This document shows positions 21,878-33,850 of a DNA stretch of 64,000 nt, piece after piece. A program made the position numbers and the translations under genes. Source of the stretch: Adineta ricciae (lineage: Eukaryota; Rotifera; Eurotatoria; Adinetida; Adinetidae); the NCBI GenBank assembly GCA_905250025.1, contig CAJNOJ010000123.1, positions 186,001 to 250,000 of the forward strand. Reading direction: 5' to 3'. Under the pieces are notes generated by a model, which searched no databases, was not told the DNA's origin, and saw nothing but the letters and a program-made list of their open reading frames with translations. Each line of letters begins with the position of its first letter. Position 1 is the first letter of the stretch.

Positions 21878-23700
21878 TTAACCCTTTCTGGCTTTTGGCT
21901 AGACTCGACAGTTAGAAAGGGCAATTCGCTTAGTAACATCAACCTTATTACCTCTCATATTCGCTCTAAAAGTTTGAGCTAAATCCGTCAACGTCCATAT
22001 ATTAATTACGTAACGCTAACTTACAACAAGCAGAAGCGATAACATGATTTCTGTGAATACATCAACGTTACATTCATGTCACACACTGACAGTTGCATTG
22101 TCGTCCTTTGAGAGATTTGAAAAAGCTATTCTTGTAACTGGTGGTATAATTAGAAATGATTAGTTTCAGCGTAGGAAAGTCAAACTTTACATTTCTTACA
22201 GTAATTACTGGTTCATCTTCGACATCCTGATAAATGTCATCGTTTACTTTTGAAATTTTTTGTTGTACCATTCAAATTTTTCCAACCAGGAAAGTGTCCA
22301 ATTTGATCATACCTTGAAAAATCATTCATACCAAATGATTCCGATTGAGCACCACCAAGAGATATAACCAATTGTTGAGCTATAAACTCAACTTAAAATT
22401 CAACAGATAAATTTCAGAAGATGTTATTTGTTTGTATATGAGTCACGAATTGACGATAAATGAATCAAAAAAATTGTAAAAAAATTGCGATACCACTTGT
22501 TTCCTTTTAGTTGAATTCAATATAAACCCATGAGCATATCGAACGAATCGGCGCCACCCATGCATTGATTGTATCCGTTTATTGAATGTGGCCATGATAT
22601 AGTTCTGTCAGGCTTACTCTTTCAATCATACCTTTCGACTTCACCTGCAGGTGTCGGACCAAAACAGTTTGAGAGTATGTAAACTGCTTTAGTGTCAAAC
22701 CATTTAGTAACCACTATATGACCATCATCAGTAGTTAGAAAATCAAATGAACCCCTGCCTTCTCGCTTCAGCAGTTTGACAGGTTTTAGTAATGGCACAT
22801 GTAAACGATTTGTTCTCATTGTAGATACAACATGATATTGCTTGACATTTAGAAATTTGATCAATCTGATTGTTGCGTAATAATTATCGTAAGCAATAAA
22901 TGAATTTGGATGTAAATTTTGAGTAAGCCGGATCACTACATTACCAGCTGATCCAATATTCGAATCAATAGTTATCAACTGATTGTCACCTTCGATTTCA
23001 AATTGATACAAATAACTTGATTTTCCCTCACGTGCATATATTTTGTAACCCCAACTATGAGGTTTCGACGAATTATATCTTTTCAAATTGCTAAATCCTT
23101 TGTAAGGAACGATTTGTTCATCGGCACTACAAATTACTTCTGGTATTGCTGCTGACTGAAACTTTGTATTAAAATGATTTATAAGTGGTCGGATTTTGAA
23201 CAGTTTATCATAGTTATTATCGGCTTTTGTTGGTTCTTCTTCATTGTTATTGAAATGAAGAATTGACAGAACTTCATCAAACCTATGACAGGTCAAAATA
23301 GATGATATAAGTGCTTGTTTTGTAGGCTTCGACCAATACATTCGATGTCTTGGAAGACGAATTACTGACATATATATCAATGCGACAATAAATTTTCTGA
23401 TGTCTATTTCTGATATATCAGAAGTTTGAAATAACTTTTGATGTTTACATCTGTTTGATTCAGATGTAATTTTTGTAATCAATGTCACATCAACAAAATA
23501 AGCGAAAAAGCAGCAAGCGGCGTTTTTCTGGGTAGATTGCCAAAATATATGATGGGATTCAAGTGGCTTTCAGGAATATCAAATGACTTAAACTTTTGAC
23601 GTTTCCATTTGATTTCTTCTTTTTGAAGATGGATTTTGATCATCTTCATCGAAGTTTTCATCGATATGACCAATCATTTCATCAGGTACCGAAGTATACA
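21878..23700 (-). mobile_element. Decayed piggyBac transposon with broken transposase gene
   Basis: One end is visible: TTAA at 21878-21881 followed by CCCTTTCTGGC. The transposase (DDE_Tnp_1_7 type) reads on the minus strand from about 23700 to 22400. The acidic N-terminus starts at 23700. The three catalytic aspartates are visible in CSADEQIVPYKG, FIAYDNYYAT and VTKWFDTKAVYILSN, all inside 23488-22622. Further on, YNQCMGGADSFDMLMGLY matches the MGG-D-D-L---Y box of piggyBac, but the next codon is a TGA (near 22520). The frame is also broken near 23494 and in the N-terminal part. The opposite terminus could not be found. The element is therefore not autonomous. Confidence 0.8.
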
Positions 23701-25188
23701 TTTTCCAAATAGAAAATTTTAAAAAAATTGATGTAATGATCTCTTCAATTTGCTTGGACGTAATATATTTGCGATCGTTCTAGTGGGAGAATTTGTGTAA
23801 CGTAACTTACAATGTGTGTATCACCTGAAAATATTGTTGCATCCACTATTTATTTACAAAACAGATACAACTTTCACACAAAATAATCAGTACAAATATT
23901 TGAGTACAGAGAAACCAAATCACACTAAAAGTAGTGAAATACACTTCTGTCAAATCAAAAGAAAACAGAATGTATTTAAACATACTTGAATGTATAGAAA
24001 TGGACGAGAAAAAGATGATACATGCCATGATCAGCGCGTGGTCGTAGAAGAGAAAGAAAAAATGATGCTGTATACCCAGATGAATACCAATAAACTATAG
24101 CAAACAAATTTTTCCCTTATGGCACGATTACAGTGCGCGCTATAATAAAGGATGTTTTATAAAAAGTAACGGTTCCATTTTTGTTTTTGTTTTATCTTTG
24201 CTATATTCAAAAATAGACAGATGGCGGCCATATGTCGTCGAAGAGCAGCTTCTAAGCTACCATCCAGGAGAGATTGCAATGGATTTGTATTAGTCCTAAG
24301 AAAACACTGCGATGATCAAGGTTTTGAAAAAAATAGATCAAATTTCGATTTTTATATTCTAGGTTATAACTATATTTTAAAAATAAAAGATGGTATATGT
24401 ATCTAATTTATCATTGACATCAGTAGTAATAATAATAAGAGAAATCAATAATTCTCCTATCGAATCCTTCGAGGCCATTGACACATTGAACGTTCGTTTT
24501 TTCGATTATAATTAAGTTTCATCTAAATATGTAACAGATGAAAAATCAGATCAATTCGTTAACATTTCAACATTTTCGATACAAACTTTGATTATAATAT
24601 TTTCCATTTTTCAGAATATCGATATCAAAAGTAAAAAAACAAATTAGCTTTACAATTATTGATTTCTCTTATTATGAGTGATGTCATAATACCATTACCC
24701 TGGGTATCCGTTAAAAAATCGACAACAGTATATCCAAAAACCCGGAGGAATTCTAGTGAATTTGGTCGACACTCAGCGGGTAACGAGATAGATATCGACG
24801 AATCGCCTTAAAAGAAGTTGATGTTTAAGACCAGAGTATAATGGAAACACATAATGGTATTAGTGGCAATAAATGCTCTCAGAATCTATAAGAGAAGGTG
24901 ATTCGGCACTTAACGCCTAAGTTTTCGAGCTAGAGTAGATGAGCATACGAAGCCCTCCGCGATGCATCACTTTTTCGAGTTGAAACCCTCAAGTTCTTTT
25001 GTCCACGTACCGGGTCTTTCCGCGTACCCTCACCCACACGCACGCCCTCGTAGTGCGTGATTGCTGGCAACGTGTGATTGATAGTGATCTAAGTGGATGT
25101 GGGCTCAACTCACTGAGTTGCACGAACTTTCCGAACAAGCTGATATATTGAAGAACAACAATTCCGACACCTTCCGAGATACTTTATT
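23701..25188. other. Intergenic region with a short inverted-repeat element
   Basis: No credible gene in 1.5 kb. A 21-base perfect inverted repeat flanks 24432-24675 (listed separately). A more GC-balanced stretch at 24880-25090 has no recognised feature. Confidence 0.4.
24432..24675. repeat. Small inverted-repeat element (21-base perfect ends)
   Basis: ATAATAAGAGAAATCAATAA plus one T (24432-24452) is the exact reverse complement of 24655-24675, 202 bases away. Inside the left end, 'ccttcgaggccattgacac' resembles the inner terminus of the MITE at 14023. It may be a MITE remnant. Confidence 0.5.
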
Positions 25189-26331
25189 TCAAAATACTCT
25201 TATTACAGGCCTAACTGTTTCTTTATTAGTTGATGAATACGACTTACGCATGCCGAGAAACGGTTTTTCAATCAAATAATACGTCAGTGTAGAGATTAGC
25301 ATTGTCAATGGCAATGTTAGTATCAACGAAGTGAAAAAAGCATTCAAAAACAAATCCTTGAACAATGAAATAACTAACGAGCGTTTGGCAATGTGAAATG
25401 CCACGAAATGATGAATAAGATACATTGAATAACTAATTGTACCAATATTCGCAATAAAACGTAAGACGATATTATCTTTTTGGTGAAAAAATGTTAAATA
25501 TCCAATAAGGAAAGTTGCCCATAACGAGCCTTCAATAATTGGCCAAATAATTTTCCATGATGCAATTTCATTCCAACCACCCATTCGATGAAAAATAGTT
25601 ATACTTATTATTATTCCTATTAGACCAGCTGGTAATAACCGAACTAACATTCGATTTTGGATATTAAAATTTTTCAAAAGATATGCAGCGACCATTCCAC
25701 ACATGAATTGATCTAATCTTCCTAGAATTGTCCAATAAGAAATATCTCGCGAGTTCGCACCCTCAACTACCGCACTAATTCGTATGATGAATGTCAAAAC
25801 AAACATTAATGAGAATCTCATCAAGCCTTTTTTGTATAAAAATTGATTGAGATAAGGAAAAATCAGATAAAATTGAAATTCAACCGCGATTGTCCAAAAG
25901 ACAATCGTATATTCGCCAAGACGAAGAGAACTATTATTAATATTCTGAAATGGTAATAACGTACCGAACAATTTCTCGATCGAAAACCTCCATGGGTACA
26001 CACTGATCCCAATCATCATCATTGTTATCATCAACGGATAAATTCGCAAGATTCGATTGTATAAAAACCGAAAATATTCGATTTGTTCACCATTATTTCC
26101 ATATGTAAAGATAAATCCACTTAAAACCATGAATAATGAAACTGCTGTTTTACCTTCGATAATAAACGACTTCAATGGATTCTTCGATGAGACTGGCCAT
26201 TGTGAATTTTTCTTATCAGAAGATAGTTGATGAATTAATTCAATTCCATGATAAAGCACAATTAATATAGCTGCATAAGCCCGAATGTGATCGACTGATG
26301 ATATATATTTAATGTTTCTACTTTCTACCAT
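25189..26331 (-). CDS. Acyltransferase 3 family membrane protein (OafA/YrhL-like)
   Basis: Single-exon gene of 380 aa with ATG at 26331. It has the hallmarks of the acyltransferase_3 family: DHIRAYAAILIVLYHG with the conserved R-x(10)-H at the start of TM1, SLFMVLSGFIFTYG in TM2, RILRIYPL in the first loop, FWTIAVEFQFYLIFPYL, and ISYSMYLIHHF near the C-terminus. About ten hydrophobic segments are present. Such proteins transfer acyl groups (often acetyl) to sugars or other substrates at the membrane. The length is that of the bacterial OafA-type core, without the N-terminal secreted domain of animal nose-resistant-to-fluoxetine proteins. This and the lack of introns make horizontal transfer from bacteria possible, but base composition matches the surroundings. 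The substrate is unknown. Confidence 0.85.
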   Translation of the reverse strand: MVESRNIKYISSVDHIRAYAAILIVLYHGIELIHQLSSDKKNSQWPVSSKNPLKSFIIEGKTAVSLFMVLSGFIFTYGNNGEQIEYFRFLYNRILRIYPLMITMMMIGISVYPWRFSIEKLFGTLLPFQNINNSSLRLGEYTIVFWTIAVEFQFYLIFPYLNQFLYKKGLMRFSLMFVLTFIIRISAVVEGANSRDISYWTILGRLDQFMCGMVAAYLLKNFNIQNRMLVRLLPAGLIGIIISITIFHRMGGWNEIASWKIIWPIIEGSLWATFLIGYLTFFHQKDNIVLRFIANIGTISYSMYLIHHFVAFHIAKRSLVISLFKDLFLNAFFTSLILTLPLTMLISTLTYYLIEKPFLGMRKSYSSTNKETVRPVIRVF

Positions 26332-26792
26332 TGATTCGACTTGTTAAAAAATATTCGGCTTGCACATTAACGAGAAACTCGATATTTTTTCTAATAAGAA
26401 ACGATTTTTTTATGCTTCATCTGTTTTCATTTCTTACCAACACTGTCGAGAGAAAAAGAGGAGGCACACGATAACGTGTATGAAATTAATTGCATACAAC
26501 GACTAAATTCGGATGACTAATGCGGATAAAATTCACGAAGTCCAATTTTTCACTAAAATGATAGTGTTCACATTCTTTCGTTCTGATAAAAATTGAAATG
26601 TTTCCAATTCGGATTTTTTGTTAGTAGAGTGACTCGAATACGAGTAATCGTCACGAGACTGGCGTTCTGCGTAAACAAAGTAGAATCTTCTTCTTCGTTC
26701 TGAACAACGTCGCTTAGAAACTGAAATAATGTCGCGCAAAAAAAAATGTGGTTATTGCGACATCAGAATCATTTGGAAGAAAACATTGAAAA
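26332..26792. promoter_or_regulatory. Divergent promoter region
   Basis: 460 bases between the start codons of the acyltransferase and the ADP-ribosyltransferase gene. No specific element was identified. Confidence 0.3.
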
Positions 26793-28308
26793 ATGTCAGC
26801 AGCAACAACCACCGATAAACTTGGTGAGAAGAATCTTGAGAATTTCTCTTTAGTTTGGCTCGACGAAACCGCATCGAAGCATCCAGACGAGGAAAAACGA
26901 CTTCGTACGGTGATCAGTCACCTGAAAAAGTTCGACGGTATCGATCAAACTGAATCTTATATTCAATCTGTTTCAAAAGAAGATCAAATTGTGTTCGTTG
27001 TCAATGGCAAATGCAGTCATGAAATCATCTCCCGAATCCATTTATTACCACAAATCTTTGCAATTTATATTTACGATTCGGAAATTACTGACTGTATGGC
27101 AGAATTCAATAAAGTAGGTCAATCTCTACACAATCATCGTTTCGATGAAATTCTATTTAGGTTAAAGGTGTGAATAAAGAATTGAAACTTTTAGTAGAGC
27201 AGATCATTGCCAATCATTGCGATAGAATCAATGGAAATCTCTCTCTCAATGTTTTCAATGCATCAACACGCAATCAGGAACAATCAACCTCATCGTTGAA
27301 TGGACAGTTTATTCATTGTCATTTGTTAATCGATTGCCTTTTGAATATGATTCCGAAATCAACGGATAAAGATCAATTAATTGATTTATGTCGAAAATAT
27401 TACAAAGACAATCCAACGGAATTGGCCATTGTTAATGAATTTCAACGGAATTATGTTGCTGATCGGGCATTATGGTGGTATACTAGAGAATCGTTTCTTT
27501 ATCGACTGTTAAACAAAGCACTACGAACGCAAGACATCGATTTCTTGTTTTTATTCCGTTTTTTCATTCGTGATCTCGAAAATCAATTGAAACAACTACA
27601 ATCACCCACGAAACTTCGCGTTTACCGGGGTCAAGTTATCTCCAATGATGAATTGGAAGCATTGAAAACATCCATTGGACAGTTTATTTCCATGAATTCC
27701 TTTCTCTCAACCAGCGTTGATCGTCGATCGGCAGTTTCGTTTCTTTACAGTTCAACAGCATCAGCCGATCTCCAGCGTATTCTTTTCGAAATCGATCTTG
27801 ATCCGAGTTTAGCAGGAATCAAACCATTTGCCAATATCACATCGCATAGTTTCTTCACCGATGAACAAGAAGTTTTAGTTATGTTAGGATCGATCTTCCG
27901 CTTGGTCAATCTCGAATACAAAGATCGAGCTTGGGTTGCCCAATTGAGTTTATGCAGTGATGAAGATAATGACACAAAAGCAGTTTATGATTATATTAGA
28001 AATGAATACGGAGAAGGCGAACAGGGCTCAAGTCTTTTCTCATTTGGTGTTCTTCTTTTCAAAATGGGTCAATATGAGAAAGCTGAACAGTATTATCATC
28101 GTTTACTCAATGAATTACCGAATGATCATGAAGATTTACCTTCTTGTTATCATAATTTGGGTATGATGGAAAATCATCGTGGAAATTATACGGAAAGTTT
28201 GCAATGGTTGAACAAAGCTCTTCAAATGTATACCCAAACGTTGAAATCGGATGATCCAATCATTGCGCGCACTTATAACAGCATCGGGGAAGTGCAATTA
28301 CGAACAGG
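26793..28308 (+). CDS. ADP-ribosyltransferase with TPR repeats, first copy (3' end cut by an assembly gap)
   Basis: Exons 26793-27113 and 27161-28308, with a 47-base intron (GTAGGT...TTTAG). The first exon encodes a 107-residue domain of unknown function. Exon 2 encodes an R-S-E class ART fold: YRGQ (Arg near residue 263), FLSTS (Ser-Thr-Ser near 290) and DEQEVLV (Glu 342 and Glu 344, the E-x-E of arginine-specific enzymes). TPRs of the kinesin-light-chain type follow (QYEKAEQYYHRLL, NYTESLQWLNKAL). All catalytic residues expected for NAD-dependent mono-ADP-ribosylation are present. The frame runs open into the N at 28309, so the last TPRs are missing here; they are present in the second copy at 34078-34785. 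There is no signal peptide, so it probably acts inside the cell, in contrast to vertebrate ecto-ARTs. Confidence 0.85.
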
Positions 28309-28309
28309 N
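28309..28309. other. Single N: assembly join
   Basis: The base before is inside the TPR region of copy 1; the base after lies inside the intron of copy 2 (compare 27123 onward). The N therefore marks a scaffolding join, not a single unread base. Confidence 0.95.
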
Positions 28310-29339
28310 TCTCTACACAATCATCGTTTCGATGAAATTCTATTTAGGTTAAAGGTGTGAATAAAGAATTGAAACTTTTAGTAGAGCAGATCATTGCCAA
28401 TCATTGCGATAGAATCAATGGAAATCTCTCGCTCAATGTTTTCAATGCATCAACAGGCAATCAGGAACAATCAACCTCATCGTTGAATGGGCAGTTTATT
28501 CATTGTCATTTGTTAATCGATTGCCTTTTGAATATGATTCCGAAATTAACGGATAAAGATCAATTGATTGATTTATGTCAAAAATATTACAAAGACAATC
28601 CAACAGAATTGGCCATTGTTAATGAATTTCAACGGGATTATGTTGCTGATCGGGCATTATGGTGGTATACTAGAGAATCATTTCTTTATCGACTGTTAAA
28701 CAAAGCACTGCGAACGCAAGACATTGATTTCTTGTTTTTATTCCGTTTTTTCATTCGTGATTTAGAAAATCAATTGAAACTATTGCAATCATCCACGAAA
28801 CTTCGCGTTTATCGAGGTCAAGTCATCTCCAATGATGAATTAGAAACATTGAAAACATCCATCGGACAGTTCATTTCGATGAATTCCTTTCTCTCAACCA
28901 GCGTTGATCGTCGATCGGCACTTTCGTTTCTTTACAGTTCAACAGCATCAGCCGATGTCCAGCGTATTCTTTTCGAAATCGATCTAGATCCGAGTTTAGC
29001 AGGAATCAAACCATTCGCTAATATCACATCGCATAGTTTCTTCACCGACGAACAAGAAGTTTTAGTTATGTTAGGATCGATCTTCCGATTGGTCAATCTC
29101 GAATACAAAGATCGAGTTTGGGCTGCCCAATTGAGTTTATGCAGTGATGAAGATAATGACACGAAAGCAGTTTATGATTATATTAGAAATGAATACGGAG
29201 AAGGCGAACAGGGCTCAAGTCTTTTCTCATTTGGTGTTCTTCTTTTCAAAATGGGTCAATATGAGAAAGCTGAACAGTATTATCGTCGTTTACTCGAGGA
29301 CGTGGCAAAATTTGGAGTGGAACCAGTTTTGAGTGAATT

Positions 29340-30340
29340 TCTGGTTTCTGATTTCTGATTTCTGATTTTTCAGCAGTATTGTGTGGAAATAAACGGAAAA
29401 GAAGAAATCAGAAATCCACTTTTCAATGTAACAGTTTCAAAATCATCTTTGATATATAGACTACTCTGCATTATTCTAAGAAAGCCAGAAATCAGAAATC
29501 TGTTCTTCGATGTAAATTTTTCAAGATCTTCTGTCATATACAGACTACTCTGTGTTATTCTCAGAGGACTAGAAATCAGAAATCTACTCTTCGATGTAAA
29601 AGTTTCAAAATGTTCTATAATATATAGAATATACTCTGCGTTATTCTCAAAGAATTAGAAATCAGAAATCTACTTTCCAATCAAAATGTTAGGTATTCTT
29701 CGGTAATATACGTTAATATTTTCATCAACATATTAGGACCAGTTTCAGTTATCCTTAGAGAACTAGAAATCAGAAATCTACTCTTCGATGTAAAAGTTTC
29801 AAAATATTCTATGATATATAGACTACTGTTTCATTCTTAGAAAAGTAGAAATCAGAAATCTACTCTTTGATGTAAATGTTTCAAAACTTTCTATATGTAG
29901 ACTACTCTGTTTCATTCTGAGAGAACTAGAAATCAGAAATCTACTTTCTAATCAAAATTCTAAATATTCTTCTGTAATATCAGTTAATATTTTCATCATC
30001 TTGTTGAGACTAACTTCAATTATCCATAGAAAAGCAGAAATCAGAAATCTACTTTTCTATGTAAATGTTTTAAAATGTTCTATGATATGTAAACTACTCT
30101 GCATTATTCTGAGAGAACTAGAAATCAGAAATCTACTCTTCAATGTAATTGTTTCAAAATGTTCTATGATATATAGACTACTGTTTCATTCTGAGAGAAC
30201 TAGAAATCAGAAATCTACTTTCCAATCAAAACTTTAAGTATTCTTCTGTAATATCAGTGAATATTTTCATCATCTTGTTGAGACTAATTTCAATTATCCT
30301 TAGAAAAGCAGAAATCAGAAATCTACCTTTAAATGTAAAA
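29340..30340. repeat. Tandem array in the left arm of the foldback element
   Basis: At least ten units start with AGAAATCAGAAATCTACT; the first three are 84 bases apart (29403, 29487, 29571). Longer units of about 108 bases carry 'tattcttc-gtaatat-agttaatattttcatca'. The array opens with four short 'tttctga' repeats (about 29341-29368) that are complementary to the unit start. Confidence 0.85.
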
Positions 30341-33300
30341 TTTGGAAGATTTTTCTATATAATCCGTGGAAATCTTCTAATTTATACAATAAACTGAGTG
30401 AATGGCAGAAAAGTAGAGGTCAGAAAAGAGGAGGATTAGTCTGCAAGTCAAATGGTAAGTAAATGAAAACAAAATAGTGAAGTCATTCACATATGATGTG
30501 TCATTTTTTTCCGTATCGCAGTATGTCCAGCGGGAACCGGATAACTTCCATGATACCTGGAAGTGTAATACATTAGCAACTTCTTTATTTCAATTTATAC
30601 TCTCCTCTACATAACAAAAAGGCTGATCTAAGGGATATCGTCACTATTATTCGAAAAGAAAAAAATCAGAATAGCCTGGATGAAAGAAGCGGTTTGTAAT
30701 TATATGTAATGTCATAAGTTTGTTAATTGCAAAAAAGTTAATGAGGAAACTTACATTTTTTAGCGATTATGCGTATAGTTTTTCAGGATATCCATACGTC
30801 TGATAGTATACAGCATGAGAAGACTTGTGAGCGGAGTGTCTCATTAGTAAAATGTGGCAGTCATAGTTGAAATAAATATTCATGTAGAATTATCAACAAC
30901 ACGATAATCATTTGATACTCTATTGCACTTAACTTTTTGTAATATTATCTTCATGCGATATAAAAGATTTCTCAATACTACTTGCATATTTAAGTAGTAA
31001 ATATATACGGACACTTTCGCAATAATGTCTTAAACGTAACTGTAAAATATATACTGACGTTGACGCTTGAAACTGCATGCGAGGGAGAGATATCTATAAC
31101 AGCCGGGGCGTCTCTAATGCTGCAATGAAGAGTGTGAAGTGGACGCTAAACTCTCGAGTAATAAGTCACTATCACTATTGTTTTTCGGAAAATACATATT
31201 AATTCCATAGAATGTCTGTCGCTTTGACTCAATGTTCATGGAAAAAACATTATTTATTACTTTTTGGTTTCAGAATACATCTAAGATGGCATTTTCCTAC
31301 AGAAGCGCTGCGAAAATCAGTACCAAACCATTAAAAAGTGTGATACGTTCCTAAAACTTTTAGAAGCACGTAAGGATGTAAAAATTTCTGCTAAATCCTG
31401 CTGTGAGTACACAGCATTGTACTAGAATTAATATACCATCGACTCCTTAGAGTATTTACTCTCGACGGTTAATAGAAAATAGTTTTAGTTGAAAGATGGA
31501 ATTCCTTGCCAGTTTGTCAAAATAGTGCAACTCTTATTTGTTGTCCTTACGATAAAATCAAAAGAGAAACGTAATTCGAGCAAAAACTAAGACGTATATC
31601 ATAACTAATAGGCAGCCCTAAATATCCAATACTTGCATAGGATTTTCTATACTGCCTTACGATTTGACATTTTTCTTTAACATTAATAGCGTGATATACC
31701 ACTGGTGTTACTATTGAAGCAATAGTAATTTACTTTTTATAAATAGGAGGACTTAATTTACTTCAGTTTCATTTTAGAACCTCTTTTCTTCTACGCAACC
31801 TTACATGTGAACGTCTAGTCGTTCGTCGGCCTCCCTCCGGTCGGCCACTCACGGCTAACCGTTGTTATGTTTCCCTATAAGTCAGCTTTTAATGGCACAT
31901 TGATTTTCACACAAAATAGTGCATTTTCTTGCAACTCTTCGGAATACATCTGCAAGCTTTCAGTCATACAATCTAAAGAAGAAACTGAGAAAAAGGACTA
32001 CCATTTAATAAATCGCTGCAAACTACATAATATGAGCACTCATTCAAGTCTTTCTTATAGACATTGTTGTCCACATTATTGTGACATATAATTTTATACG
32101 GAAGAGCTGTATGCGCAGATAAAATTATACCTTCGTTTATTTCTTCCTTTTGAATTGCATCGTTCTGATACAAGACATCTATTTAAATACTCGTTCATAA
32201 GAGAGAACGCAAGAAAAGATCATGTCAAATAACATAAAAATGCACCAAAGCAAGGACACAATGCGAATAATCCGTTGGATAAGACAATCGAAAGGACAAA
32301 CAGTATGTGTGCAGCGCATGTAAGCGGGAGGATTATAATCATCTCGCGAGTCGTATCTGATAAAAAATTATAAACGTTCTGTCCTACCCATTGTCAGATT
32401 TCTGATACTCAATACAATTATTGTACAATATGTTGGTGAAATGTGACATGTGCATCATTTCGTATTTTCCGTAATATGTTAAATACTTAATCCAGAGCGT
32501 ATTGTATTCGTTTTTATTATACTTCTAGCCGACGACCAGTAGCTCTGGATAGCACGTTGGTTTACAAAACCTAAAACACGAGCGAAGAATCAACGATTCG
32601 GATAACAGTAACAAACCAAGAAAAAGAGATAGAAGGCAAGAATCAGGAATGGAGAAAAGAAAAAAATTGCCAAAAGCGTCATAAACATATAATAAAGTAA
32701 TTGATTACCTGATCTTCTGATATCGTGCATTATTCTGCTAATGACACCTCTTTATCGTGGTGAGGAATCGAACCTTCTAATGTTTGAATTTTAGGTGTAT
32801 ATAAAACCAATATGTCGTCGCCGACAGAGCATATTGTATTTTTTTACACCAGAAGTGTCGTTTTGTAAATCCAAATTAACTCTCTTTAGGCCGAATTAAG
32901 AGTACTTATGTAGATGACTTAGATCTCAACCATACTGTGCCAACAAGTATACTGTAGAAGATTTTATCAGTGTATCTGCTCCTCTTTCACCTCTTTCTTT
33001 CAATCTTTCTTCTTCGTTGTATCATCTATAAAAGACACTGTTCTGTATAATATAAGATACAACTGGAATGTAATATAATATACTGAACATCATCTACATG
33101 AAGAATAACGCGATAACGTTATTCGTCCAGTTTGCTATTGTGATCACAAAAAAATAAAATAAATGAAATACTGCAACAGCAACAAAATATTATTTCCTTC
33201 TCATCTTTATTTTCGTTAAACATACTTGTGATATTGTCCATGACATGTGCCATAAATAGAACCAAAGAAATCTGCCAATATAACTATATTTTCGAACGTC

Positions 33301-33479
33301 CGAGAAATTGGGCGATCTTCGCTCTAAACACTGCGATAAGGAAAAAGAAGAAATAACACGTCATATATGAATGACTTCACTATTTTGTTTTCATTTACTT
33401 ACCATTTGACTTGCAGACTAATCCTCCTCTTTTCTGACCTCTACTTTTCTGCTATTCACTCAGTTTATTGTATAAATTA

Positions 33480-33850
33480 TAAAATTTCCACAGATTATAT
33501 AGAAAAATCTTCCAAATTTTACATTTAAAGGTAGATTTCTGATTTCTGCTTTTCTAAGGATAATTGAAACTAGCCTCAACATGACGATAAAATATTAACT
33601 GATATTACCGAAGAATATTTAGAATTTTGATTAGAAAGTAGATTTCTGATTTCTAGTTCTCTCAGAATGAAACAGTAGTCTATATATCATAGAACATTTT
33701 GAAACATTTACATCAAAGAGTAGATTTCTGATTTCTACTTTTCTAAGAATAATTGAAATTAGTCGCAACATGATGGTGAAAATATTAACTGATATTACCG
33801 AAGAATATTTTAAATTTTGATTGAAGAGTAGATTTCTGATTTCTGATTAT
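33480..33850. repeat. Tandem array in the right arm, inverted copy
   Basis: Four units with GTAGATTTCTGATTTCT (near 33531, 33639, 33720 and 33826) are the reverse complement of the left-arm units. They alternate the shorter and longer unit types as on the left. Fewer units account for the shorter right arm. Confidence 0.8.

Noticed and set aside
24221-24406. 61-codon frame starting MAAICRRRAASK
   Set aside because: No known motif and no partner exons; ends in low-complexity AT-rich sequence.
29383-30237. Open frames of 78-91 codons with repeated ILRELEIRNLLF-like peptide
   Set aside because: They are translations of the tandem DNA units in the foldback element; unit lengths and stops vary and there is no start context.
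29340-30340. CRISPR-like array
   Set aside because: The repeats are variable in length and sequence, spacing is not constant, spacers are themselves repeated, and the genome is eukaryotic.
32525-32780. tRNA-like boxes (TAGCTC...GTTGG near 32550 and GGTTCGATTCC on the minus strand near 32773)
   Set aside because: The two boxes are on opposite strands and neither stem set folds into a cloverleaf.
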